Shown here: positions 20,398 through 28,750 of the stretch, piece by piece
Layout: every line of letters begins with the position of its first letter
How positions within the stretch are numbered: position 1 is the first letter of the stretch
Assembly: GCF_900109705.1 (NCBI RefSeq)
Contig: NZ_FOAI01000009.1
Span: 1-64,000 of the forward strand
Direction: 5' to 3'
Length of the DNA stretch: 64,000 nt
From: Roseivivax marinus
Lineage (GTDB): Bacteria > Pseudomonadota > Alphaproteobacteria > Rhodobacterales > Rhodobacteraceae
Translations under genes and position numbers: made by a program
Notes under the pieces: generated by a model
What the model was told of the DNA's origin: nothing
Seen by the model: only the letters and a program-made list of their open reading frames with translations
Database searches by the model: none

Positions 20398-20817
20398 ATG
20401 CGTCATGGACACGGATACCGCAAACTCAACCGCACCCACGAGCACCGCAAGGCGCTGTGGGCGAACATGGCCGGCTCGCTGATCGAGCACGAGCAGATCA
20501 AGACCACGCTGCCCAAGGCGAAAGAGCTCAAGCGCGTGATCGACAAGCTGATCACCCTCGGCAAGCGCGGCGACGTGCACGCCCGTCGCCAGGCTGCCGC
20601 GCAGCTCAAGCAGGACATCCACGTCGCCAAGCTGTTCGACGTGCTCGGTCCGCGCTACACCGAGCGCTCGGGGGGCTACTGCCGCGTGCTGAAGGCTGGC
20701 TTCCGCTACGGCGACATGGCACCGATGGCGATCATCGAGCTGGTCGACCGCGACGTCGAAGCGAAGGGCGCCGCCGACCGTGCGCGCCTCGAGGCCGAGG
20801 AAACCGCCGAGGGCTGA
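20398..20817 (+). CDS. rplQ: 50S ribosomal protein L17
   Basis: The product is 139 residues, beginning [20 protein letters not shown], at the exit tunnel. AAGGAG lies 7 bases before the ATG at 20398; an open frame reaches upstream but overlaps the end of rpoA and is not homologous. It is the last gene of the supercluster and is followed by a good terminator. Confidence 0.97.
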   Translation: MRHGHGYRKLNRTHEHRKALWANMAGSLIEHEQIKTTLPKAKELKRVIDKLITLGKRGDVHARRQAAAQLKQDIHVAKLFDVLGPRYTERSGGYCRVLKAGFRYGDMAPMAIIELVDRDVEAKGAADRARLEAEETAEG

Positions 20818-20848
20818 TCCTCGTCCGCGCGCAGTTGCGAGAGTTTCG

Positions 20849-20878
20849 GAGGTCCCGCCATCGTGCGGGGCCTCTTTT
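20849..20878 (+). terminator. Rho-independent terminator of the alpha operon
   Basis: A 10-bp stem (20849-20858 with 20865-20874, one T-G pair, loop CATCGT) is followed directly by TTTT and CG. Confidence 0.85.
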
Positions 20879-21044
20879 CGTTCCGAGGCAATTCATCCCG
20901 GGGCCGCGGCCAGTAACAAGCGCCGCTGTGCCCCGCGGGGCTTAGCGCGGCATACCGGGCAAGGATACGTAACCTGCCCTTGCGCTTGAAGTGGGGGGCG
21001 GCGCTGGACTATCTCGAAGCCCGGGGATCGTGAAGGTGTCATCC

Positions 21045-22421
21045 ATGCGTGTTCTGATCTTGATTCTCTGTCTGGGCCTGTCCGCGCCGCTGGCGGCGGA
21101 AGAGCGCGTGCCGCAAAGCCCCGCCGAGATTTCGTTGACGTTCGCGCCGCTCGTGCGGGAGGCGGCACCAGCGGTTGTGAATATTTACGCGCGTCGTGTC
21201 GTGGAACAGCGGTCCCCCTTCGCGGGCGATCCGTTCTTCGGTGAGTTTTTCCGGAATTTCGGATCGACCCGGCCGAGAGTGCAAAACTCGCTCGGCTCCG
21301 GGGTGATCCTGTCGGCGGACGGCATCGTGGTGTCGAACTACCACGTGGTCGGAGAGGCCGAGGATATCCGCGTGGTCCTCAACGACCGCCGTGAATTCGG
21401 CGCGCGGGTGCTGCTGGGCGACGAGGAAGCCGATCTCGCGATCCTGAAGCTCGAAGGCGCGGGCGACATGCCGCACCTCTCCTTGCGCGACAGCGACGAC
21501 GTCGAGGTGGGCGAGCTGGTGCTGGCCATCGGCAACCCGTTCGGTGTCGGCCAGACGGTGTCCTCGGGGATCGTGTCCGGCCTCGCACGGTCGGGGACCG
21601 CCACCGGGAGCGCACGCGGCTACTTCATCCAGACCGATGCGCCGATCAACCCGGGCAATTCCGGCGGCGCTCTGATCGACGTCTCGGGACGGCTGATCGG
21701 GGTGAATACCTCGATCCTGTCGCGCTCGGGCGGATCGAACGGCATCGGATTCGCGATACCCGCGGCACTGATCGCCCAGTTCGTGGCGCAGGCCGAGGCC
21801 GGGCAGGAGCGGTTCCGCCGGCCCTGGGCCGGACTGACCGGGCAGCCCGTCGATGCAGACCTCTCGGACAGCCTCGGGCAGGCGGCGCCGGCCGGAGTTC
21901 TGATTTCAGCGATCCATCCGGCGAGCGCCTTCCGCGACGCGGGGCTCGAGGTCGGGGACGTTGTCGTCGCCGTGGACCACCAGGCGGTGAACACGCCGGC
22001 CGAGATGATCTACCGCCTGTCGGTTCGCGGCATCGGCGCGGAGAGCGTCGTGACCTATGCCCGCGCGGGCGTCGAGAGCGAGGCTCGGGTCGCGCTGATC
22101 GCGGCGCCGGACGCGCCGGCGCGGGACGCTGTCACGCTGGCGCGCGGTGACGTGTTGCCTGGCCTCGCGCTGTCGCGGGTGAACCCCGCAGTCATCGAGG
22201 AGATGGAACTGCCGCTCTCGGCCGACGGGGTGGTGGTGACCGATCCGGGCCGCTGGGGCGCGCGAGCCGGGCTGCGCGCCCGCGATGTGCTGCGGTCGGT
22301 CAATGGCCGCGCTGTGCAGGCGCCGTCCGATGTCGGGCCGGCGCTGCGCGCGGCCGCGTCGGTGGTGGAGATCGAAGTGGTCCGCGGGGGCCGCCGCCTC
22401 GCGCTGCGGTTCCGGGTCTGA
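21045..22421 (+). CDS. Periplasmic Deg/HtrA serine protease
   Basis: The 458-residue product has a signal peptide (about residues 1-18, cleavage near LAA-EE), a trypsin-like domain and two PDZ domains. The catalytic triad is visible: His100 (SNYHVVG), Asp130 (EADLAIL) and Ser206 (NPGNSGGA). PDZ1 is about 265-350 and PDZ2 about 375-458. It would degrade or refold damaged periplasmic proteins; DegP and DegQ/DegS roles cannot be separated. The ATG at 21045 has GAAGG 8 bases upstream. rarA follows 2 bases after the stop, so the two are probably cotranscribed. Confidence 0.93.
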   Translation: MRVLILILCLGLSAPLAAEERVPQSPAEISLTFAPLVREAAPAVVNIYARRVVEQRSPFAGDPFFGEFFRNFGSTRPRVQNSLGSGVILSADGIVVSNYHVVGEAEDIRVVLNDRREFGARVLLGDEEADLAILKLEGAGDMPHLSLRDSDDVEVGELVLAIGNPFGVGQTVSSGIVSGLARSGTATGSARGYFIQTDAPINPGNSGGALIDVSGRLIGVNTSILSRSGGSNGIGFAIPAALIAQFVAQAEAGQERFRRPWAGLTGQPVDADLSDSLGQAAPAGVLISAIHPASAFRDAGLEVGDVVVAVDHQAVNTPAEMIYRLSVRGIGAESVVTYARAGVESEARVALIAAPDAPARDAVTLARGDVLPGLALSRVNPAVIEEMELPLSADGVVVTDPGRWGARAGLRARDVLRSVNGRAVQAPSDVGPALRAAASVVEIEVVRGGRRLALRFRV

Positions 22422-22423
22422 GC

Positions 22424-23743
22424 ATGGCGGATCTCTTCGATCAGGACCCCACCGCCCGGGCCGAGGCGGAATCACGCGCCCCGCGACCGCTGGCCGACCG
22501 TCTGCGGCCCGCGCGGCTCTCCGACGTGATCGGGCAGGCGCACGTGATCGGACCGGAGGGGCCCTTGGGCACGATGCTCGCCTCGGGCGCGCTGTCCTCG
22601 CTGGTGTTCTGGGGGCCGCCGGGGGTGGGCAAGACCACCATCGCGCGGCTGCTCGCCGATGAGACCGACCTGCACTTCGTCCAGATCAGCGCGATCTTCT
22701 CCGGCGTGGCCGAGCTCAAGAAGGTGTTCGAAGCAGCCAAGCAGCGCCGCCGCGCCGGGCAGGGCACGTTGCTCTTCGTTGACGAGATCCACCGCTTCAA
22801 CAAGGCGCAGCAGGACAGCTTTCTGCCGCACATGGAGGACGGGACGATCCTGCTGGTGGGCGCCACCACCGAGAACCCGTCCTTCGAACTGAACGCGGCA
22901 CTTCTGAGCCGGGCGCAGGTGCTGGTGCTGGAGCGCCTTGGCGCGGGCGAGCTCGAGGACCTCGCCGCGCGGGCAGAGGCCGAGCTGGACCGCCCGTTGC
23001 AGCTCGAACCCGACGCGCGGTGCGCGCTGATCGAGATGGCCGATGGCGATGGGCGGGCTCTCTTGAACCTCGTGGAACAGGTGGCGGCGTGGCGGCCGGA
23101 CGCACCGCTCGACACCGCGGCGCTGCGCAAGCGTCTGACTCGGCGCGCGGCGCTCTACGACAAGTCGGGCGACGGGCACTACAACCTGATCTCGGCGCTG
23201 CACAAGTCTGTGCGCGGCTCCGACCCCGACGCCAGCCTCTACTGGTTTGCACGGATGCTGGAGGCAGGCGAGGACCCGCGCTACCTCGCGCGTCGGATCA
23301 CGCGAATGGCGGTGGAGGATATCGGGCTGGCTGATACCCAGGCCCAGGCGGTCTGTCTCGACAGTTGGAACACCTACGAGCGGCTGGGGTCGCCCGAGGG
23401 CGAACTGGCGCTGGCGCAGGCGGTCGTCTACCTCGCGCTCGCGCCCAAGTCGAACGCAGCCTACGTGGCGTACAAGGCGGCGCGGCGTGCGGCCAAGTCC
23501 ACGGGCTCGCTGATGCCGCCGAAGCATATCCTGAACGCACCGACGGGGCTGATGAAGGACCAGGGCTACGGCAAGGACTACGCCTACGACCACGATCAGG
23601 ACGAGGCGTTCTCGGGGCAGGATTACTTCCCCGAGGACATGGAGCGGCCAGACTTCTACGCGCCGGTCGAACGCGGGTTCGAGAGGGACCTGAAGAAGCG
23701 CGTGGAGTACTTCGCGCGGCTTCGAAAAGAGCGCAACGGCTAG
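22424..23743 (+). CDS. rarA: Replication-associated recombination protein A (AAA+ ATPase)
   Basis: The 439-residue product is an AAA+ ATPase of the RarA/MgsA/WRNIP1 family, acting at stalled replication forks. Walker A is GPPGVGKT at 64-71, Walker B is LLFVDEIHRF, and the family-specific sequence GATTENPSFELNAALLSRAQV follows. The C-terminal tetramerisation region contains DGHYNLISALHKSVRGSDPD and SPEGELALAQAVVYLALAPKSN. It follows the protease gene with a 2-base gap. Confidence 0.96.
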   Translation: MADLFDQDPTARAEAESRAPRPLADRLRPARLSDVIGQAHVIGPEGPLGTMLASGALSSLVFWGPPGVGKTTIARLLADETDLHFVQISAIFSGVAELKKVFEAAKQRRRAGQGTLLFVDEIHRFNKAQQDSFLPHMEDGTILLVGATTENPSFELNAALLSRAQVLVLERLGAGELEDLAARAEAELDRPLQLEPDARCALIEMADGDGRALLNLVEQVAAWRPDAPLDTAALRKRLTRRAALYDKSGDGHYNLISALHKSVRGSDPDASLYWFARMLEAGEDPRYLARRITRMAVEDIGLADTQAQAVCLDSWNTYERLGSPEGELALAQAVVYLALAPKSNAAYVAYKAARRAAKSTGSLMPPKHILNAPTGLMKDQGYGKDYAYDHDQDEAFSGQDYFPEDMERPDFYAPVERGFERDLKKRVEYFARLRKERNG

Positions 23744-23909
23744 GGTTCCGCCCCGCGGGTGCAGACCTTCGTGGCACACGGCAATCGTCTGCCGAGACGC
23801 GCCTCCCCGAATGGCATTTTCGCGCGCCCCACGATTCCGTGATGGTCCGCCCGGTGGGCGGCAAGCGTTCGAACTGCAATCGTGAGGTAACGCTAGGGAG
23901 GAGGAACCG

Positions 23910-24320
23910 ATGCGTAAGACACTACTCACCGCGGCATTCGTCATGTCCGGAGGCGCCGTGATGGCGCAGGACACCGGACCGTCGAAGACAGACCCGCAGG
24001 TCGCTTTCAACAACAATTGCCGTCAGTGCCATTCGACCGACGAGGGCGATCACCGGCTCGGGCCGAGCCTGTACGAGATCGTCGGCAAGGAGGCCGGCGT
24101 GCAGGAAGGCTACCAATACAGCAGCGCGCTCGAGTCGGCGGACCACACCTGGGATGAGGACATGCTCGATCAATGGATCGAGAACCCCGATCAGGTGGTC
24201 AGCGGTCACAAGATGAAGCCGTATCCGGGGCAGGATGGCCCCGAGATCCGCGCGGCGATCATCGAGCATCTCGGCAGTGGCAGCGGCGAAGACGCGGAGG
24301 GTTCTGAAGAGCAGTCGTGA
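23910..24320 (+). CDS. Periplasmic class I c-type cytochrome
   Basis: The 136-residue precursor has a signal peptide (1-19, ending VMAQ), one haem site CRQCH (Cys37, Cys40, His41) and a likely distal Met102 in GHKMKPYPG. Length and motifs fit the cytochrome c2/c550-like soluble electron carriers. The C-terminal 15 residues are an acidic, disordered tail. GGAGGAGG lies before the ATG. It probably shuttles electrons to an oxidase or other acceptor; the partner cannot be told. A shared terminator follows. Confidence 0.9.
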   Translation: MRKTLLTAAFVMSGGAVMAQDTGPSKTDPQVAFNNNCRQCHSTDEGDHRLGPSLYEIVGKEAGVQEGYQYSSALESADHTWDEDMLDQWIENPDQVVSGHKMKPYPGQDGPEIRAAIIEHLGSGSGEDAEGSEEQS

Positions 24321-24356
24321 CAAGCGCCGCGAGCGTAGTCGAAGTCAGACGGATAA

Positions 24357-24386
24357 AGAGGGGCGGCACCCGGGTGCCGCCCCTCT
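24357..24386. terminator. Bidirectional terminator between the cytochrome and mcl1
   Basis: A perfect 30-base palindrome (arms 24357-24371 and 24372-24386) lies between two converging genes. On the minus strand it is followed by TTTAT and on the plus strand by TCCATTACTTT, so it can serve both. Confidence 0.85.
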
Positions 24387-24419
24387 TCCATTACTTTCGC
24401 TCCGGTGTGCGAGGGAGGA

Positions 24420-25376
24420 TCAGAGGCCGATCATCTCGGCCTGACGCACGATCACCTCGGCCTGCTTGATCGAGGCGATGTCGACGAGCCGCCCCTTGTA
24501 GACCGTCGCGCCTTCGCCACGGGCCTTGGCCTCTTCCATGGCGGCGAGGATCTCGCGCGCTTCGGTCACGGCCTGCTCGGTCGGGGTGAAGACCTCGTTG
24601 GCGAGCGCCACCTGCTTTGGGTGAATCGCCCATTTGCCGACCATGCCCAGCGTCGCCGAGCGCAACGCCTGCGCGCGGAAGCCCTCGTCGTCCGAAAAGT
24701 CGCCGAAGGGGCCGTCCACCGGAAGCACGCCGTGGGTCCGACAGGCCGCCACGATGGCCGCCTGCGCCCAGTGCCACGGGTCAGACCAGTACTTCTGGCC
24801 TTCGCGGTGCATGTAGTAGTTCTCCTGCGTGCCGCCGATGCCGGTGGTCGCCATGCCCATCGACGCCGCGAAGTCGGCGGCGCCGAGGCTCATCGCCTGC
24901 ATCCGGGGGGAGGCGGCCGCGATCTCCTCCACATGGCTGATTCCGGCAGCACTCTCGGCGATGACTTCGAAGCCCAGCGGCTTGCTGCGGCCCTTTGCAC
25001 GCTCGATCGCGGTGACGAGCGCATCGACGGCGTAGAGATCGCCCGCGCAGCCCACCTTGGGGATCATGATGAGGTCGATCCGCTCGCCCGCCTGTTCCAT
25101 CAGGTCGACCACGTCGCGGTACCAGTAGGGCGTGTCGAGGCCGTTGATGCGAACTGACAGGGTCTTCTGGCCCCAGTCGATATCGCCGATGGCCTCGATG
25201 ACATTCTTGCGCGCGGTATCCTTGTCGTCGGGCGCGACGGAGTCTTCGAGGTCGAGGTTGATGACGTCCGCCTCGGACGCTGCCATCTTCTCGAAGATCT
25301 GGGGGCGGGAGCCGGGGCCGAACAGCTGACAGCGGTTGAGCCGGGCGACCGGGGCGGGCTGGATACGGAACGACAT
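24420..25376 (-). CDS. mcl1: L-malyl-CoA/beta-methylmalyl-CoA lyase
   Basis: The 318-residue product resembles Rhodobacter sphaeroides Mcl1 very closely from memory (MSFRIQPAPVARLNRCQLFG, MSLGAADFAASMGM). It belongs to the CitE-like aldolase family. Metal and substrate residues lie in VINLDLEDSV and FEVIAESAAGI. In Rhodobacter it cleaves beta-methylmalyl-CoA to glyoxylate and propionyl-CoA and L-malyl-CoA to glyoxylate and acetyl-CoA, in the ethylmalonyl-CoA pathway. Neighbours do not include other genes of that pathway. Transcription ends at the palindrome at 24357. Confidence 0.93.
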   Translation of the reverse strand: MSFRIQPAPVARLNRCQLFGPGSRPQIFEKMAASEADVINLDLEDSVAPDDKDTARKNVIEAIGDIDWGQKTLSVRINGLDTPYWYRDVVDLMEQAGERIDLIMIPKVGCAGDLYAVDALVTAIERAKGRSKPLGFEVIAESAAGISHVEEIAAASPRMQAMSLGAADFAASMGMATTGIGGTQENYYMHREGQKYWSDPWHWAQAAIVAACRTHGVLPVDGPFGDFSDDEGFRAQALRSATLGMVGKWAIHPKQVALANEVFTPTEQAVTEAREILAAMEEAKARGEGATVYKGRLVDIASIKQAEVIVRQAEMIGL

Positions 25377-25440
25377 GAATCCTCGCGCAACAAAGTTTCG
25401 TTTTCCTCGTCCGTTCGGATATGGATTTGCGCGGAGCGGT

Positions 25441-26274
25441 TCAAGCGGATTTGCGTGCGCGTGGGATCGGGGGATTGGCGGGCCCCATGAGGTTGCTGGC
25501 GCGGTCGAACAGCGCGGCCGTCGTCGGGCAGCCGGAACCGGCTGGTGTCGGGCATCCTTCGCAGCCGGCGGCCATGGCGACGGCCGAGCCGCCGGTCGCT
25601 TCGAGGGGCGCCATCGGATCGGGCTCCGCCGGCTGCATCCCCGAGAGAGGGGGCAGCGCCTCGGCAGCCTCGGCCCTTTGCTGTGCCTCGGTCCGCGCGG
25701 TCCAGCGCGCCTCCTCGAAGATCAGGCCGACCGCAACCGCGCCGGCGACGTTGAGCACGACAAGGCACGGAATCGGCCCGAGGAAGGCCGCGGCCTGGAT
25801 ATCCCCGGGCAGCGCGAAGACGGGCAGTATGTGCAGGCACGATATCGCCCCGAGCCCCGCGAGGGCGGGAATGCCACGCTGCCGGTCCCCGCTGACCAGT
25901 GCGCGCCACGCAAGTCCCGAGCCTGACGCGAGGCAAAGCGCGACGGCCCCCGCCTCGGCCCCCGCGCCGCCGATCCACAGCCGTGCCGCCGCTGCGATGG
26001 CGGTCGCGGGCAGGGCGCCGGCCACGCCCAGAAACCCGCCTGCCAGCGCCAACGGTACGGCGCGCATGTCGAGAAAGACGCCTGGTCCGATATGGACCGG
26101 CGTCGCGAATTGCAGGGCCGCCCCGACCCCGAGCGCGGCCCCGGTCAGGAGGGCCCCCCGGACCGAGCCGAACTGTCGCAGGAGGGGGGCGAAGAGGATG
26201 GCCGCAACCGCAAGGGCTGCCACCGCGTCGAGCAAATTGAACGCCTCCCTCAGGAAGCCGGCGAGCGTGGGCAT
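25441..26274 (-). CDS. Orphan 5TMR-LYT-type membrane protein
   Basis: The 277-residue product has about six hydrophobic segments in residues 10-205. The stretch DMRAVPLALAGGFLGVAGALPA followed by RLWIGG matches the 5TM receptor domain of LytS/YhcK proteins. Normally this domain feeds a histidine kinase or GGDEF domain, but here the protein ends in a 70-residue Ala/Pro-rich soluble tail with two CPT motifs (GCEGCPTP and GCPTTA). A signalling output domain is missing. It lies 64 bases upstream of mcl1 on the same strand and might be cotranscribed. The start is ATG at 26274. Confidence 0.75.
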   Translation of the reverse strand: MPTLAGFLREAFNLLDAVAALAVAAILFAPLLRQFGSVRGALLTGAALGVGAALQFATPVHIGPGVFLDMRAVPLALAGGFLGVAGALPATAIAAAARLWIGGAGAEAGAVALCLASGSGLAWRALVSGDRQRGIPALAGLGAISCLHILPVFALPGDIQAAAFLGPIPCLVVLNVAGAVAVGLIFEEARWTARTEAQQRAEAAEALPPLSGMQPAEPDPMAPLEATGGSAVAMAAGCEGCPTPAGSGCPTTAALFDRASNLMGPANPPIPRARKSA

Positions 26275-26518
26275 GAGCGTTAGGCCCCGTGTGTCGTGTC
26301 AGGCCGCCACTTTGTCGCCGCGGATCATACCCTTCCCCTAATTCGGTCGTTCGAATTAGATCGATCGGGAACGGCGCGGTGCGAATCTCGCAGGCATTCG
26401 GCGCGAATTTGCGAAAAATACGCGCGGTGACCGTTGGAACCTCGGTCGAATTGAGCCACGTTCTGCGCCGTGGCGCGGGGGTGGACCCTGCTCCGGTCAA
26501 CGCATGAGGGCCAATTCC

Positions 26519-27520
26519 ATGATCGAGACGCCGTATCTTCTGTTCCTGGGCGATGCGCCCGACCCGCTGGCCGCCAAGGTGGCACAGGGGATCAAGGACT
26601 GGCGGCCCGACAATTGCGTGGGCCAGTTCCGGATGGACGGCTGCAAGGCCGACATGAAGCTGCCCGACATGACGCTGGCCGAAGCCAAGGAGGCCGGGGC
26701 CAAGACGCTCGTGATCGGCGTTGCGAACCGTGGCGGCAAGATCTCGGCGGCCTGGAAGGAAGTCCTGCTCGAGGCGCTCGATCTCGGCTACGACCTTGCC
26801 GCGGGCCTCCACACCCTTCTGCGCAACGAGCGCGACCTCGCCGAGAAGGCCAGGGAAACCGGCCGCGCGCTCCACGACGTGCGCATCCCCGAAGTCGAGT
26901 ATCCCATCGCCAACGGCGAGAAGCGCCGCGGCAAGCGCGTGCTCGCGGTCGGCACCGACTGCTCGGTCGGCAAGATGTACACCGCGCTCGCGCTCGACCG
27001 CGACATGAAGGCGGCCGGCATGAAGTCGTCCTTCCGCGCCACCGGCCAGACCGGCATCCTGATCACCGGCGAGGGCGTTCCGCTCGACGCCGTGGTCGCG
27101 GACTTCATGGCCGGTTCGATCGAGTGGCTGACGCCCGACAACGACGACGACCACTGGGACGTGATCGAGGGACAGGGCAGCCTGTTCCACGTCTCCTATT
27201 CCGGGGTCACGCTGGCGCTGGTCCACGGCGGCCAACCCGACGCGCTGATCCTCTGCCACGAGCCCACCCGCACCCACATGCGCGGCCTGCCGGGCTATGC
27301 GCTGCCCTCGCTCGAGGCGCTGCGCGACACCGCGCTTGAACTGGCGCGGGTGGCGAACCCGAACTGCCAGGTGATCGGCATCGCGGTGAACACCGCCGGG
27401 CTCGACGACAGCGAGGCGGAGGCATACCTGCACCAGGTTCAGGATCGCATGGGCCTGCCGGCGGTCGACCCCTATCGCCACGGCACCCAGCCGCTGGTCG
27501 AGGCGCTCCAGAAGCTCTGA
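26519..27520 (+). CDS. dgcN: D-glutamate N-acetyltransferase (DUF1611 family)
   Basis: The 333-residue product belongs to the DUF1611 family, now described as DgcN, which acetylates D-glutamate in marine Proteobacteria. A P-loop-like motif (GTDCSVGKMYTALAL) lies in the middle and SFRATGQTGILITGEGVPLD follows. The ATG at 26519 has GAGGG 9 bases upstream and gives MIETPYLLFLGDAPD; the ATG at 26504 would add five residues. dgcA follows after 95 bases, so substrate flow from DgcN to DgcA is likely. The 244-base divergent gap upstream is AT-richer than average and probably holds the promoter. Confidence 0.88.
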   Translation: MIETPYLLFLGDAPDPLAAKVAQGIKDWRPDNCVGQFRMDGCKADMKLPDMTLAEAKEAGAKTLVIGVANRGGKISAAWKEVLLEALDLGYDLAAGLHTLLRNERDLAEKARETGRALHDVRIPEVEYPIANGEKRRGKRVLAVGTDCSVGKMYTALALDRDMKAAGMKSSFRATGQTGILITGEGVPLDAVVADFMAGSIEWLTPDNDDDHWDVIEGQGSLFHVSYSGVTLALVHGGQPDALILCHEPTRTHMRGLPGYALPSLEALRDTALELARVANPNCQVIGIAVNTAGLDDSEAEAYLHQVQDRMGLPAVDPYRHGTQPLVEALQKL

Positions 27521-27579
27521 GCCTTGGTCCGCGGCGCGCCCGGGGCGCCGGCCCCGGCGCATGTGGCGCGGCGGGACCG

Positions 27580-27604
27580 AGTATTTTTCAACGAGAAGAA
27601 GCAG
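27580..27604 (+). repeat. Short intergenic repeat, copy 1
   Basis: The core is TATTTTTCAACGAGAAGAAG then C. It resembles copies at 28614-28636 (minus) and 29775-29800 (plus), with the common pattern TATTT, 6-8 variable bases, then A-GAA-AAGC. It lies between dgcN and dgcA and its end adjoins the ribosome binding site of dgcA (AGGGGA). Confidence 0.5.
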
Positions 27605-27615
27605 GGGACGGCGCC

Positions 27616-28581
27616 ATGCAGATCGAGGTTTCGCGGGACGTGTTCCGGCTTGCCGAGGCTTTCACCATCGCGCGGGGCTCGCGGACCGAGGCGCAAGTTC
27701 TTACCGTGCGGATCTCCGCGGACGGCGTGACCGGGTGGGGCGAGTGCGTGCCCTACGCCCGCTACGACGAGACGCTCGACAGCGTGGAGGCCGAGATCCG
27801 CGGCCTGCCCGACGGCTTCGACCGCGGCGCGCTGCAAGAGCTTCTGCCCGCCGGGGCCGCGCGCAATGCGGTCGACTGCGCGCTGTGGGACCTCGAGGCC
27901 AAGCGGGCGGGCAAGCGCGCGTGGGAGCTGGCCGGCCTCGCGCGGCCGGGCCCGGAACTCACCGCCTACACGCTGTCCCTGCAGGAGCCCGACAAGATGC
28001 GCGCCGCCGCGCAGAAGCACGCGCACCGGCCGCTTCTGAAGGTCAAGCTGGGCACCCCGGACGACATGCCGCGCCTCGAGGCGGTGCGCGCCGGCGCGCC
28101 GGAGGCCCGCATCATCATCGACGCGAACGAGGGCTGGAGCGCCGAGGTCTACGCCGACCTTGCGCCGCATCTCACGCGGCTCGGGGTCGAACTGGTGGAG
28201 CAGCCGCTGCCCGCGGGCGAGGATGACGCGCTGCTCGGCCTCGACCGCCCGGTGCCGATCTGTGCCGACGAAAGCTGCCACGATCGCGCCTCGCTGCCGG
28301 CGCTCAAGGGCAAGTACGACATCGTCAACATCAAGCTCGACAAGACCGGAGGCCTGACCGAGGCGCTGGCTCTTCGCGCCGAGGCCGAGCGGCAGGGCTA
28401 CGACATCTTCGTGGGCTGCATGGTGGGCTCGTCGCTTGCCATGGCGCCGGCCACGCTGGTCGCGCAAGGCGTGTCGGTCACCGATCTCGACGGACCGCTT
28501 CTGCTGGCCGAGGACCGCGATCCGCCGCTCACTTTCGACGAGGCCGGCGTCCACCCGCCAGACGCCGCCCTCTGGGGCTGA
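27616..28581 (+). CDS. dgcA: N-acetyl-D-glutamate racemase (enolase superfamily)
   Basis: The 321-residue product is a muconate-lactonising/dipeptide-epimerase type enolase. The catalytic KxK is Lys142-Lys144 (LLKVKLG); metal ligands are Asp169 (IIIDANEGW), Glu195 (LVEQPLP) and Asp218 (CADES); the second base is Lys240 (NIKLDKTGG). Adjacent to dgcN it fits DgcA, which converts N-acetyl-D-glutamate to N-acetyl-L-glutamate. An L-Ala-D/L-Glu epimerase for cell-wall recycling is the main alternative. The ATG at 27616 has AGGGGACGG upstream. Confidence 0.87.
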   Translation: MQIEVSRDVFRLAEAFTIARGSRTEAQVLTVRISADGVTGWGECVPYARYDETLDSVEAEIRGLPDGFDRGALQELLPAGAARNAVDCALWDLEAKRAGKRAWELAGLARPGPELTAYTLSLQEPDKMRAAAQKHAHRPLLKVKLGTPDDMPRLEAVRAGAPEARIIIDANEGWSAEVYADLAPHLTRLGVELVEQPLPAGEDDALLGLDRPVPICADESCHDRASLPALKGKYDIVNIKLDKTGGLTEALALRAEAERQGYDIFVGCMVGSSLAMAPATLVAQGVSVTDLDGPLLLAEDRDPPLTFDEAGVHPPDAALWG

Positions 28582-28613
28582 TCGCCGGCGGCGGATCCCG
28601 GGCGAGGCCTGCC

Positions 28614-28636
28614 GCTTCTTCTCGGGACAAATATCC
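28614..28636 (-). repeat. Short intergenic repeat, copy 2
   Basis: Read on the minus strand: GGATATTTGTCCCGAGAAGA then AGC. It lies between dgcA and the transaminase gene, in the opposite orientation to copies 1 and 3. Confidence 0.5.
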
Positions 28637-28750
28637 AGGGGGCCGCGGCAGCGCCCCGGTCTGTCCGCGCCACCCCCGACCCGCCTGCATCGCCCTTGAC
28701 CGGGCGCGCGCTTTCGACAAGGTCTGCCGCAACGATCAAGGAGTGACGCC

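Noticed and set aside
25100-27562. An 820-codon minus-strand frame across mcl1, the 5TMR gene and dgcN
   Set aside because: It overlaps three recognised genes in other frames and is low-complexity Arg/Gly/Ala sequence, as expected for a GC-rich shadow.
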